From the NCBI RefSeq assembly GCF_014199525.1, contig NZ_JACHNU010000008.1, positions 124,001 through 188,000 on the forward strand: a stretch of DNA of 64,000 nucleotides, in the 5' to 3' direction. This stretch comes from Conexibacter arvalis. Its GTDB lineage: Bacteria; Actinomycetota; Thermoleophilia; Solirubrobacterales; Solirubrobacteraceae. The notes under the pieces were generated by a model. It ran no database searches and was not told the origin of the DNA. It worked only from the letters and a program-made list of their open reading frames with translations. This document shows positions 42,682-50,351 of the stretch, in pieces. Both the position numbers and the translations under genes were made by a program. Position 1 is the stretch's first letter. Each line of letters starts with the position of its first letter.

Positions 42682-44513
42682 GGGCGGGCCTCCGTCGGGG
42701 TCGTGGACGTTCTGGGGGCGGCCGTGCCGGGAGCGGCCGTGCCGGGAGCGCGGGCGGCGAGGAGGGTCCGCACGAGCGCGGCGCCGGCCTCGGGGTCGAG
42801 CGCGCCGCCGGCGCCGCCAAGGATCCGCGCCGTCTCGGTCGCGAAGTACCAGCCGCCGGCGAGCGCCTCGGCCGCCGGGCCGTCGGCGATCGGCCGGCCG
42901 TCGCCGAGCAGCACGACGCGCGCGGCGAAGGCGGCGGCGAACTCCGGGTCGTGCGTGGTGACCAGCAGCGCCGTGCCGGTCGCGGCGAAGCGGCCGAGCA
43001 GGACGGCGAGGTCGGCCTTGTGGGCGCGGTCCATCCCGCGCGTCGGCTCGTCGAGGCAGAGGACGGCCGGCGGCTCGGGCGAGTCGAGCACGATCGCGAG
43101 CGCGAGCCGCTGGCGCTCGCCGCCGGAGAGGTCGCGCGGATGGCGGTCGGCGTGGGCTGAGAGGCCGGCGGCGGCGAGCGCGTCGGCCGAGGCCTCGTCG
43201 CCGACCCGCTCGTGGACGAGGTAGTCGTTCGGGTTCTGCAGCAGCAGCGCGACGCGGCCGGCCGCCTCGACGGAGCCGCGGGTCGGCCGCTCGAGGCCGG
43301 CGACGTGGCGCAGCAGCGTCGACTTGCCGGCGCCGTTGCGGCCCATCAGCGCGACCCGCTCGCCCGGCGCCAGGCGCAGGTCGACCGCGCGCAGGATCGC
43401 CGCGCCGTCGTGCGGCTCGCACCACAGCCGCTTCAGGCGCAGCGCGGCGGGCGCGCGGTCAGCGCGCAGACGCCCGAGCCGGCCGCGCGGCGGCGAGGGG
43501 GGCGAATCGGCGGCGCGCGCGCCCTCCCGGGTGGGTGGGAACAACTCTCTTCTCGCGGGATCGGCCTGCGGCGGGGCGGCGGCGGGCTGCGCGGGGTCGG
43601 CGACCGTGTGAGACGACGCGGAAGCCGCCGGCGGCGGTGCGATCGGCAACGGCGGGGCGGCGGGGTCGGGGAGGGCTTGGGCGGCGCGGAGGGTGGCGCG
43701 CGCCTCCTTGACGCCGACCGGCGGCGGGGCGAGGCCGGCGCGGGAGAGCAGGCGGGCGCCGGGGGTCTCGAGCGCCGGGGCCTCGCGCGCCGCCCAGGCG
43801 AGGAAGTCGCGCGGGGAGCCGTCGCAGGCGAGGCGGCCGTCGACCAGCGCGATCACGCGGTCGGCGGCGGCGAGGCAGCGCTCCAGCCGGTGCTCGGCGA
43901 GCACGATCGTCGTCCCCCACTCTTCGTTCAAGCGGCGCAGCAGGCCGATCAGCTCGTCGCCGGCGACCGGGTCCAGCTGCGAGGTCGGCTCGTCGAGAAG
44001 GACCAGGCGCGGGCGGCCGGCGAGCGCCGCGCCGAGCGCGACCCGCTGCAGCTCGCCGCCCGACAGCTCGTGGGTCGGGCGGTCGAGCAGGTGGGCGACG
44101 CCGAGCGCCAGCGCCGCCTCCTCCACCCCGCGCGCGACGGCGGCCGGCGGCTCGCCGCGGTTCTCCAGCGGGAAGGCCAGCTCGCTGCGGACCGTCCCCA
44201 TCACCACCTGCGTCTCGGGATCCTGGAACAGCGAGCCGGCGACGGCGGCGAGGTCGCCCGGGCCGTGTCTGCGCACGTCGAGTCCGCCGACGCGCACCTC
44301 GCCGGAGATCTCGCCGCCGTGGAAGTGCGGCACGAGCCCGCTGCCGGCGCGCAGCAGCGTCGACTTGCCGCCCCCCGAGCGGCCGGCGAGCACGACGAAC
44401 TGGCCGTCGCAGACCGTCAGCGAGAGGTCGCGCAGCGACGGTGCGCTCGCGCCCGGGTAGGTGTAGGTGACGTGCTCGAGCTCGAGCACCGCCGGATGGG
44501 CCGAGCCGCTCAC
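42678..44513 (-). CDS. ecfA: Fused ECF transporter ATPase (EcfA1-EcfA2)
   Basis: Energising subunit with two nucleotide-binding domains in one 611-residue chain. NBD1 has Walker A GRSGGGKST, Q-loop SLFQDPETQ, signature ELSGGELQRV and Walker B LVLLDEPTSQLD. NBD2 has GRNGAGKST, LLQNPNDYL, DLSGGERQRL and AVLCLDEPTRGMD, then the H-loop THDPEF. A Pro/Ala-rich linker of about 100 residues separates them. The GTG start overlaps the ecfT stop, and its stop overlaps the S-component start. Confidence 0.94.
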   Translation of the reverse strand: MSGSAHPAVLELEHVTYTYPGASAPSLRDLSLTVCDGQFVVLAGRSGGGKSTLLRAGSGLVPHFHGGEISGEVRVGGLDVRRHGPGDLAAVAGSLFQDPETQVVMGTVRSELAFPLENRGEPPAAVARGVEEAALALGVAHLLDRPTHELSGGELQRVALGAALAGRPRLVLLDEPTSQLDPVAGDELIGLLRRLNEEWGTTIVLAEHRLERCLAAADRVIALVDGRLACDGSPRDFLAWAAREAPALETPGARLLSRAGLAPPPVGVKEARATLRAAQALPDPAAPPLPIAPPPAASASSHTVADPAQPAAAPPQADPARRELFPPTREGARAADSPPSPPRGRLGRLRADRAPAALRLKRLWCEPHDGAAILRAVDLRLAPGERVALMGRNGAGKSTLLRHVAGLERPTRGSVEAAGRVALLLQNPNDYLVHERVGDEASADALAAAGLSAHADRHPRDLSGGERQRLALAIVLDSPEPPAVLCLDEPTRGMDRAHKADLAVLLGRFAATGTALLVTTHDPEFAAAFAARVVLLGDGRPIADGPAAEALAGGWYFATETARILGGAGGALDPEAGAALVRTLLAARAPGTAAPGTAAPRTSTTPTEARP

Positions 44514-45385
44514 GCGAGCCCTCGCCGGTCGAGGAACGGCAGCAGCGGCAGCAGCGCGACCGCGGCGGCGAGCGCGATCGTCGCCCCGCCCCAGTCGCCC
44601 TCCAGCCGCGGATAGGCCTCGAACGCCGCCACCCCGGCGAGCCGGCCGCCGACGGCCAGCGCGACGAGCGCGACGGCGACCGCGGCGAAGGCGATGTCGT
44701 GGCGCGACCACGGCGCGGCCTGCCGGCGGGCGGCGGCACCGCTTGCCGAGCCCGCGCCGCCGTAGCCGCGCACCTCGAGCGCGGCGGCGACCTCGACCGC
44801 GCGGTCGAGCGCGCCGCTGGCGACCGCGCGCAGGAGCGTGACGCGCGACGGCGGCGGGCCGGGACGGCAGCGCTGCGCGTCGGCGATCCGCCGGCCGTCG
44901 CGCTGCAGCAGCGGGACCATCCGCGTCGCGAGCGTCGCCGTCAGCGCCGAGCGGAAGGAGACCCCGCGGAACAGGCGCAGCAGCTGGTCGGGGTCGACGA
45001 CGAGCGTGAGCAGCGCGAAGGCGACGATCAGCGCGAGCGCGCGCAGGCCAAGGATCCCGCCGTAGACGGTCGCCTCCAGCGTCACGTCGAGGCGGCCGAA
45101 CCACGGCAGGTCGCCGAAGCGCGCGATCACCGTCAGCCCCTGGCGCGAGACGAACGGGTTGACGAGCACGACGAGCGCGACGAACGGCAGCGCGAACAGC
45201 AGCGTGCGCCGCAGCTCGCGCCCGACGCCGGCCGCGACCGCCGCCCCGATCCCGGCGACCAGCGTCGCCGCCAGCACGAGCGGGTGGTCGTACAGCAGCG
45301 CGACCAGCGCGATCGCGACGCACAGCCCGCTCCCGACCGCCGCGCGGACGGCGTGCAGCGGGCTCGGGCGGCGGCGGTAGCCCAT
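44510..45385 (-). CDS. ecfT: EcfT, ECF transporter transmembrane coupling protein
   Basis: Membrane scaffold linking the S component to the ATPases, 291 residues. Hydrophobic helices precede the coupling region, with VDPDQLLRLFRGVSFRSALTATLATRMVPLLQRDGRRIADAQRCRP and ALEVRGYGG, the A-R-G-type motifs that contact the ATPases. Two more C-terminal helices follow. The ATG shares one base with the stop of the DUF4430 lipoprotein gene (TGATG). Part of the riboswitch-controlled operon. Confidence 0.92.
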   Translation of the reverse strand: MGYRRRPSPLHAVRAAVGSGLCVAIALVALLYDHPLVLAATLVAGIGAAVAAGVGRELRRTLLFALPFVALVVLVNPFVSRQGLTVIARFGDLPWFGRLDVTLEATVYGGILGLRALALIVAFALLTLVVDPDQLLRLFRGVSFRSALTATLATRMVPLLQRDGRRIADAQRCRPGPPPSRVTLLRAVASGALDRAVEVAAALEVRGYGGAGSASGAAARRQAAPWSRHDIAFAAVAVALVALAVGGRLAGVAAFEAYPRLEGDWGGATIALAAAVALLPLLPFLDRRGLA

Positions 45386-46338
45386 CAGCGCAAGAGCGGC
45401 AGGCCGACGTCGTCGCCGGCGGGGTCGGTCGCGAGCGCGAATCTCTGTCTCAGCCGCTGCGGGACGAGCGCGTCGGCGGCGGCGGCGACGCCGTCGAGGT
45501 CGGTCCCGGTGACCGTCCACGTCGGCACCTGCTCGCCGAGCTTGACGGCGGCGACGAGACCGGCGCCGGCGCCGACGGCGCGGGCCGTGCGACCCTGCGC
45601 GTCGAGCAGCTCGAGCGTTCTGCCGTCCTCGTCGAATCTGGCGAAGACGCCGCTGGAGGTCGGGCCCTTGTCGATCAGCCGCAGCGCCTGGTCGCGGCGC
45701 AGGTCCTGCCAGCGGCCGACCATCACGCGCAGCACCTCGGTCTCGACGTTCGTCCCGAGCGTCTGGCGCGAGGCCTTCGTCCCGACGTCCGACAGCTGCT
45801 GGGAGACCTGCTGGCAGATCTCCTCGGAGTCCTTCGCGCACTGGATCACGACCGGGTAGCGCTTGCCCTCGGCGCCGTGCGCGAACGGCTCGGGGAACTG
45901 GCCGACGACGGCGTTGACGTTCTGCGAGCCGCTCCAGTCGTGGTAGTCCCACCAGACGCGGTCGCCGCCGTGCAGCTCGAAGTCGGCGGCGCTCTCCTCG
46001 CCGACGATCCCGTTGACCCAGTAGAACCAGTCGGCCTTGCCGCCGCTGCCGCCGCCGGCGAGGCCGTCGATCGACTGCACGAACTTGCCGCCGTAGGTGG
46101 TTCTGACGTCGAAGGCCCGCTCGGTCAGGCGCATCGCCGTCTCGGACTCGGGGATGTTCTGCTCGATCTGGGCGCCGAGCGTTCTGGCGCCGAAGTCGCG
46201 CGTCACGAGGATGCGCGCGTCGCCGCTCTTCTCGCCCGCGCCGAGGCCGCAGCCGGCCAGCGCGACGGCGGCGAGCGCCGCCGCGCAGGCGCCGCGCAGC
46301 GGCGCGCGGAGACGGACGGCGAGGCGCGCCCCGCTCAT
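45385..46338 (-). CDS. DUF4430 domain lipoprotein
   Basis: Extracellular lipoprotein of 317 residues. The signal ends in the lipobox LAGC with Cys30. A DUF4430 domain follows: GGKFVQSIDGL, GGKADWFYWVNGIVGEESAADFELHGGDRVWWDYHDW. DUF4430 has the fold of the C-terminal beta-domain of transcobalamin, which closes over the bound vitamin. The remaining 170 residues (AVVGQFPEPFAHGAEGKRYPVVIQC...) look like a second, unrecognised alpha/beta domain. The ATG overlaps the stop of the upstream DUF4430 gene. A B12-binding or hand-over role is inferred from operon context. Confidence 0.82.
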   Translation of the reverse strand: MSGARLAVRLRAPLRGACAAALAAVALAGCGLGAGEKSGDARILVTRDFGARTLGAQIEQNIPESETAMRLTERAFDVRTTYGGKFVQSIDGLAGGGSGGKADWFYWVNGIVGEESAADFELHGGDRVWWDYHDWSGSQNVNAVVGQFPEPFAHGAEGKRYPVVIQCAKDSEEICQQVSQQLSDVGTKASRQTLGTNVETEVLRVMVGRWQDLRRDQALRLIDKGPTSSGVFARFDEDGRTLELLDAQGRTARAVGAGAGLVAAVKLGEQVPTWTVTGTDLDGVAAAADALVPQRLRQRFALATDPAGDDVGLPLLR

Positions 46339-47849
46339 CGCGGCACCCGCGTGCAGGAGTTGGCCCGCGCGCACCAGAACCAGACGACCTTCTGGCCGCC
46401 GCGCAGGCGGCCGCTGCCGAACGGGCCCGACGGATCGGCTGCGCCGGCGGTGCCGACGCGCCCGTTGACGGCGTAGACCCAGCCCGCCTGGCCGCGACGG
46501 CGGTCGCTCCCGACCTGCGTCACGTAGAGGCCGCCGGAGTTGGCGGCGCGGCGGCCGCAGGAGCCGTAGTCGGCGACCTTGACGGCCGGCGCCCCGGCGC
46601 GGTCGGCGGCCAGCAGCGCCGCGAGCGGCGTGCCGGCAGGGACGGCGCAGCGCTTGCGGCCGACCTTCACGGTCGTCGCCGAGGCGGTGACGGTGCGGCT
46701 GCCGAAGACGGTGCCGCGCTTGCCGACGACCTTCGTCGCGACGCGCGGCGACGCGGCCGCGACGGCGACGGCGACGGCGACGGCGCTCGCGGAGCCCTGC
46801 GCGCCGCGGGCGCGGACGGTGAAGCGGGCGACGGCTCTGCCGACGTTGCCGGCGCCGTCGGTCGCGCGCGCCTGGAGCGTGTAGCGGCCGGGCGCGAGGC
46901 GCGAGGGCAGCAGGTAGCTCCAGCGACGGCGGTCGCCGGCCGCGACCCAGGCCGCTCTGCGCTTGCAGGGGACGAACCGCTCGCTGCGGCCGTCGAGCAC
47001 CGTGCAGGCGCCGCCGGCGCGGCGGGTCAGCCGCAGCTCGACCTTCGCGCCGGACGGGTCGGCGGCGGTGCCGCGCAGCGCGCGCGGCGCCTTGCCGGCG
47101 GCGAATGCCTTGCCGGCCGGGAGGCCGGCGATCTTGACCGTCGGCGCCGTCACGTCACTGCTGCCGCAGCGGCCGGCGGCGCAGTGGAGCGGCGCCGACG
47201 GCACGTCGCTGTCGCGGGTCGCGCGCAGGCTGCTCTGGCCGGCGGCGAGCGTCACCTTCGCGCGCCCGCGCGCGTCGGTTCTGACGGCCTTCGTCCCGCC
47301 GGAGACGGTCGCGCCGGGGACCGGCGTCGTCGTCCCGTCGGGCGCGTACGCGACGACGCGGACGGTCGGCGCCGCGCTTCTGCCTCTCGGCGCGACGATC
47401 CCGAGCGGGCGGTTGGTGCAGCCGCTGTAGTCGGGGGTCGGCTCGCAGACGAACAGCAGCAGCTCGTCGCCGTTCTGCAGCTCGGTGTCGCAGAGGCCGG
47501 TCATCGACGATCTGCCGTTGAGCCAGACGACCCAGTAGTCGCTGCCGCTCGGCGCGACGCCGCCGACGCCGGTCAGGAAGTAGCCGAAGCTGGGGTTGTA
47601 CGAGGCGCTCCATCTGCCCTTCGTCGCCAGCTCGAGCGCGCCGGCGGCGCTCGTGCCGCTGCAGGCGTGCTCGCCGTCCTTGGCGACCGCTCTCGCGCTC
47701 GTCGTCACGCGCGCGTCGGCGAGCGTCGCGCTCGGGCCTTCGACGCGGACGGTCACGCTCGCGGGCTTCCCCGCCGCTTGGGCTGAGGCCGCCGCGAGGG
47801 CGGTGACGGCAAGGGCTCCTGCGAGTGAGCCAAGGATGGAGCGAGTCAT
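46335..47849 (-). CDS. Exported protein with two DUF4430 domains
   Basis: Secreted protein of 504 residues, first gene after the cobalamin riboswitch. A signal peptide ends near ASAQAAG. DUF4430 domain one spans about 30-135 (FGYFLTGVGGVAPSGSDYWVVWLNGRSSMTGLCDTELQNGDELLLFVC). Ig-like beta modules follow in the middle, and a second DUF4430 copy is near 390-500 (PAGTPLAALLAADRAG...GWVYAVNGRVGTAGAADPSG...GGQKVVWFWC). Several cysteines suggest disulfides. The ATG has AAGGGG about seven bases upstream, within reach of the riboswitch. AGA arginine codons are frequent. Confidence 0.83.
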   Translation of the reverse strand: MTRSILGSLAGALAVTALAAASAQAAGKPASVTVRVEGPSATLADARVTTSARAVAKDGEHACSGTSAAGALELATKGRWSASYNPSFGYFLTGVGGVAPSGSDYWVVWLNGRSSMTGLCDTELQNGDELLLFVCEPTPDYSGCTNRPLGIVAPRGRSAAPTVRVVAYAPDGTTTPVPGATVSGGTKAVRTDARGRAKVTLAAGQSSLRATRDSDVPSAPLHCAAGRCGSSDVTAPTVKIAGLPAGKAFAAGKAPRALRGTAADPSGAKVELRLTRRAGGACTVLDGRSERFVPCKRRAAWVAAGDRRRWSYLLPSRLAPGRYTLQARATDGAGNVGRAVARFTVRARGAQGSASAVAVAVAVAAASPRVATKVVGKRGTVFGSRTVTASATTVKVGRKRCAVPAGTPLAALLAADRAGAPAVKVADYGSCGRRAANSGGLYVTQVGSDRRRGQAGWVYAVNGRVGTAGAADPSGPFGSGRLRGGQKVVWFWCARANSCTRVPR

Positions 47850-47885
47850 ACGTGCACCCCTTTCCGCGAGGGCGTCTGAACCGTG

Positions 47886-48043
47886 GGTCGTGACTCTGTC
47901 TCCTGGCTTCCGGGCCTACCCGTTCCGCGCCTTCCCGGGAGCATGCTCCCAGTGGCTGCGCGCCAGGCGCGCGTGCGGCGGGCGTCCCCGGTCACAGTGG
48001 CGGGTCCGCACCGGCTTCTCACCGGACTTCCATCGCCACGACC
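47886..48043 (-). promoter_or_regulatory. Cobalamin riboswitch
   Basis: On the minus strand the P1 arms GGTCGTG (48043-48037) and CACGACC (47892-47886) enclose the class I core. The element GTCCGGTGAGAAGCCGGTGCGG is followed by GCCACTG (48001-47995), then GGGAAGGC (47936-47929) and the B12 box AGCCAGGAGAC (47908-47898). All are in the canonical order. The 36-nt spacer to the ATG at 47849 contains the ribosome-binding site, so control of translation initiation is more likely than termination. It directly heads the DUF4430/ECF operon and shows that this operon responds to cobalamin. Confidence 0.95.
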
Positions 48044-48154
48044 TCGAACGGCGCGGATGGTAGCGCGAGAGACGTTGCGGATGCCGCCGAACAGGTTGCA
48101 ACCCGGCTGGAAATCGGGGTCTTCCACGCCCTTCCGGGGCTAGACTCAGGCTCC

Positions 48155-48709
48155 ATGACGGTCAACCTGACACGCATCTACACGCGCCTGGGCGACAAGG
48201 GCGAGACCCATCTCGGCGACATGAGCCGGGTGCCGAAGACCCACCCGCGGATCGAGGCGTACGGGACCGTCGACGAGCTCAACGCTCACCTCGGCGTCGC
48301 GGTCGCGACGCCGGGCATGCCCGAGCAGTACGTGCCGTGGCTGCGGCGGGTCCAGAACGACCTCTTCGACGTCGGCGCCGACGTCTCGGTCCCGCACGGC
48401 GGCGACCGCGAGCGCCTGCGGGTCAAGCCCTCGCAGACCGCCTGGCTGGAGGAGCGCTGCGACGAGGTCAACGCGACGCTGAGACCGCTGCGCTCGTTCG
48501 TGATCCCCGGCGGCACGGCGGCGGCCGCGCAGCTGCACGTCTGCCGCACCGTCTGCCGCCGCGCCGAGCGCGCCGCGATCGTCTGCGGCGACGAGCTCAA
48601 CGCCGAGGTCGTCTCCTACCTCAACCGCCTCTCGGACCTGCTGTTCATCCTCAGCCGCGGCGCCAACGGCCCCGACGAGCCGCTCTGGGAGCCGGGCGCC
48701 GGGCAGTAG
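48155..48709 (+). CDS. PduO-type cob(I)alamin adenosyltransferase
   Basis: Converts cob(I)alamin and ATP to adenosylcobalamin. The 184-residue protein carries the family motifs TRLGDKGETHLGD (ATP binding), YGTVDELNAHLG, RVQNDLFDVGADVS, SFVIPGG, CRTVCRRAERAA and YLNRLSDLLF. It is divergent from the riboswitch-controlled importer operon, so uptake and activation are neighbours. A TAGACT hexamer (48141-48146) eight bases before the ATG suggests a leaderless mRNA. No riboswitch is on this side, so the gene is probably expressed independently of B12 level. Confidence 0.95.
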   Translation: MTVNLTRIYTRLGDKGETHLGDMSRVPKTHPRIEAYGTVDELNAHLGVAVATPGMPEQYVPWLRRVQNDLFDVGADVSVPHGGDRERLRVKPSQTAWLEERCDEVNATLRPLRSFVIPGGTAAAAQLHVCRTVCRRAERAAIVCGDELNAEVVSYLNRLSDLLFILSRGANGPDEPLWEPGAGQ

Positions 48710-48715
48710 GCGCCC

Positions 48716-49576
48716 TCAGCGCCTCGGCGCGCGCAGCAGCAGGAGGCCGAGGGCGACGGCGAGCGCGAGGGCGGCGACCGCGAGCGCGCCGGCGCCGACG
48801 ACGAAGGTGGTGTGCTCGGCGGCGTAGTCGAGCGTCTGCCGCGGCCGCGCGAGCAGGACCATCGCCGCGAGCAGCGCCGCCGAGGCGGCGGTCACGCCGG
48901 CCGGCGCGAGCACCTCGCGCAGCGGCAGCGGGCGGCCGGCGCCGCTCTCCTCCTGCGGCCAGCGGACGGCCGCCCACGACAGCACGGCGACCGCCGCCGC
49001 CGCCCACGCCGCCGCGACGAGGAAGCCGCCGAGGACGTCGCTCGGGTAGTGCCAGTTGAGCGTCAGGAACGAGAAGGTGACGGCGACCGCGAAGACGGCG
49101 CCGAGCGCCGCCGCCCACGCGCGCAGCCGCGCCGGCGCGACGAGCACGGCGCAGAGCGCGAGCGCCATCGAGGCGGTCGCGTGGCCGCTCGGCCAGGAGG
49201 CGGGAATGATCTGGCCGAGACCGTCGAGCAGCTCCGAGTGGCGCGGCGTCGCCAGCGCCGGCTTCAGCAGCTGCGTCGTCAGACCCGAGCCGAACAGGAC
49301 GATCACGACCGCCGCGGCGGTGCGCGGTCTGCGCCGCAGCAGCGCGACGGCGACGAGAGCCGCCGCCAGCCAGACGAAGCGGTCGGGATCGCAGAGGCGC
49401 GCGAGGAAGAGCGCGATCGGGTGGACGCGCGGTCCGTCGAGGTTCGCGAAGCCGGCGAGGATCTGCGCGTCGAGGTGGTTGGCCGCTCCCGAGCGCGTCG
49501 CGAGCAGGTAGACGAGCGGCAGCAGGACAGCGGCGGCGAGCGCTCCGGCACCGGCGAGCTGTGCGCGGCGAGGCAT
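48716..49576 (-). CDS. PAP2-superfamily membrane phosphatase
   Basis: Lipid or undecaprenyl-pyrophosphate phosphatase-like membrane protein of 286 residues with about eight hydrophobic helices. The phosphatase motifs are KPALATPRH (motif 1, with the final Pro replaced by His), PSGHATAS (motif 2 with the catalytic His) and LNWHYPSDVLGG (motif 3). The C-terminal third (after WPQEESGAGRPL) adds two more helices beyond the usual domain. It is convergent with the adenosyltransferase gene, six bases apart. Confidence 0.88.
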   Translation of the reverse strand: MPRRAQLAGAGALAAAVLLPLVYLLATRSGAANHLDAQILAGFANLDGPRVHPIALFLARLCDPDRFVWLAAALVAVALLRRRPRTAAAVVIVLFGSGLTTQLLKPALATPRHSELLDGLGQIIPASWPSGHATASMALALCAVLVAPARLRAWAAALGAVFAVAVTFSFLTLNWHYPSDVLGGFLVAAAWAAAAVAVLSWAAVRWPQEESGAGRPLPLREVLAPAGVTAASAALLAAMVLLARPRQTLDYAAEHTTFVVGAGALAVAALALAVALGLLLLRAPRR

Positions 49577-49691
49577 CGGGGACACGGTAGCGAGCCGGAT
49601 CCTAAACTCGGCATAAACACTGTAGAGACCGGATAATTGACTGAATCGAACCGGCGCATGGGCGGGGTCCGTTCCGCTACATTCCCGCGGC

Positions 49692-50282
49692 GTGACCACT
49701 GCTCGCGCTACCCGATTCCTCGCCGTCGGCCTCACTGGCGCGGCGCTCCTGATCGCCGGCTGCGGCGACGACGACGACGCGTCGAACGCATCCGCCGCGA
49801 CCTCGACCGCGGCCGAGACCGCGACGACCACGACGCCGGCCGACCCGGCCGCGACGCCGATCAGAAACCCGTTCAGAAGACCGGTCCAGAGAGCCCACCC
49901 GGGCGAGAGACCGGACCAGCTGATCGTCAAGGACGTGAAGGTCGGCGACGGCGAGGAGATCGCCGCCGGCGACACCGCGATCGTCGACTACTACGGCACG
50001 ATCTACCAGACGGGCAGAAGATTCGACTCGTCTTGGGACCAGGGCAGACCGCTCGAGATCAGAATCGACGCCGGCGGCGTGATCGCCGGCTGGTGGCAGG
50101 GCATCCCGGGCATGAGAATCGGCGGCCGCCGCACGCTCGTGATCCCGCCGGCGCTCGGCTACGGCGAGCAGGACAACGGCTCGATCCCGGCGAACTCGAC
50201 GCTCTTCTTCACCGTCGACCTGCTCGGCATCAGACGCGAGACGCCGACGGGCCCCGCGCCCGAGGGCCAGCCGGTCGGCTGA
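49692..50282 (+). CDS. FKBP-type peptidyl-prolyl isomerase lipoprotein
   Basis: Surface-anchored folding catalyst of 196 residues. The lipobox IAGC (Cys24) is followed by a Thr/Ala linker and an FKBP domain: KVGDGEEIAAGDTAIVDYYGTIYQTGRRFDSSWDQGRPLEIRIDAGGVIAGWWQGIPGMRIGGRRTLVIPPALGYGEQDNGSIPANSTLFFTVDLLGI. The motifs FDSSW, GVIAGWWQGIPGM and the aromatic pocket residues are present. The GTG start lies eight bases after TACATT (49678-49683), suggesting a leaderless mRNA. Arginine usage is extreme: 11 of 16 codons are AGA. Confidence 0.93.
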   Translation: MTTARATRFLAVGLTGAALLIAGCGDDDDASNASAATSTAAETATTTTPADPAATPIRNPFRRPVQRAHPGERPDQLIVKDVKVGDGEEIAAGDTAIVDYYGTIYQTGRRFDSSWDQGRPLEIRIDAGGVIAGWWQGIPGMRIGGRRTLVIPPALGYGEQDNGSIPANSTLFFTVDLLGIRRETPTGPAPEGQPVG

Positions 50283-50291
50283 TCGCGCCTG

Positions 50292-50314
50292 CGCGCCGCC
50301 GCCCCGGCGGCGCG
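50292..50314 (+). terminator. Intrinsic terminator candidate after the FKBP gene
   Basis: A 9-bp stem, CGCGCCGCC with GGCGGCGCG, and a 5-base loop GCCCC are followed by TTT. It lies 10 bases after the FKBP stop and 38 bases before the next gene on the same strand. Confidence 0.55.
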
Positions 50315-50351
50315 TTTCGCCGCCTGCCCGGCGGGCACCATCGCACCCACG

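Noticed and set aside
42678-44513. Two separate ecfA genes
   Set aside because: No stop or start separates the two ATPase domains; the frame is continuous through a Pro/Ala linker.
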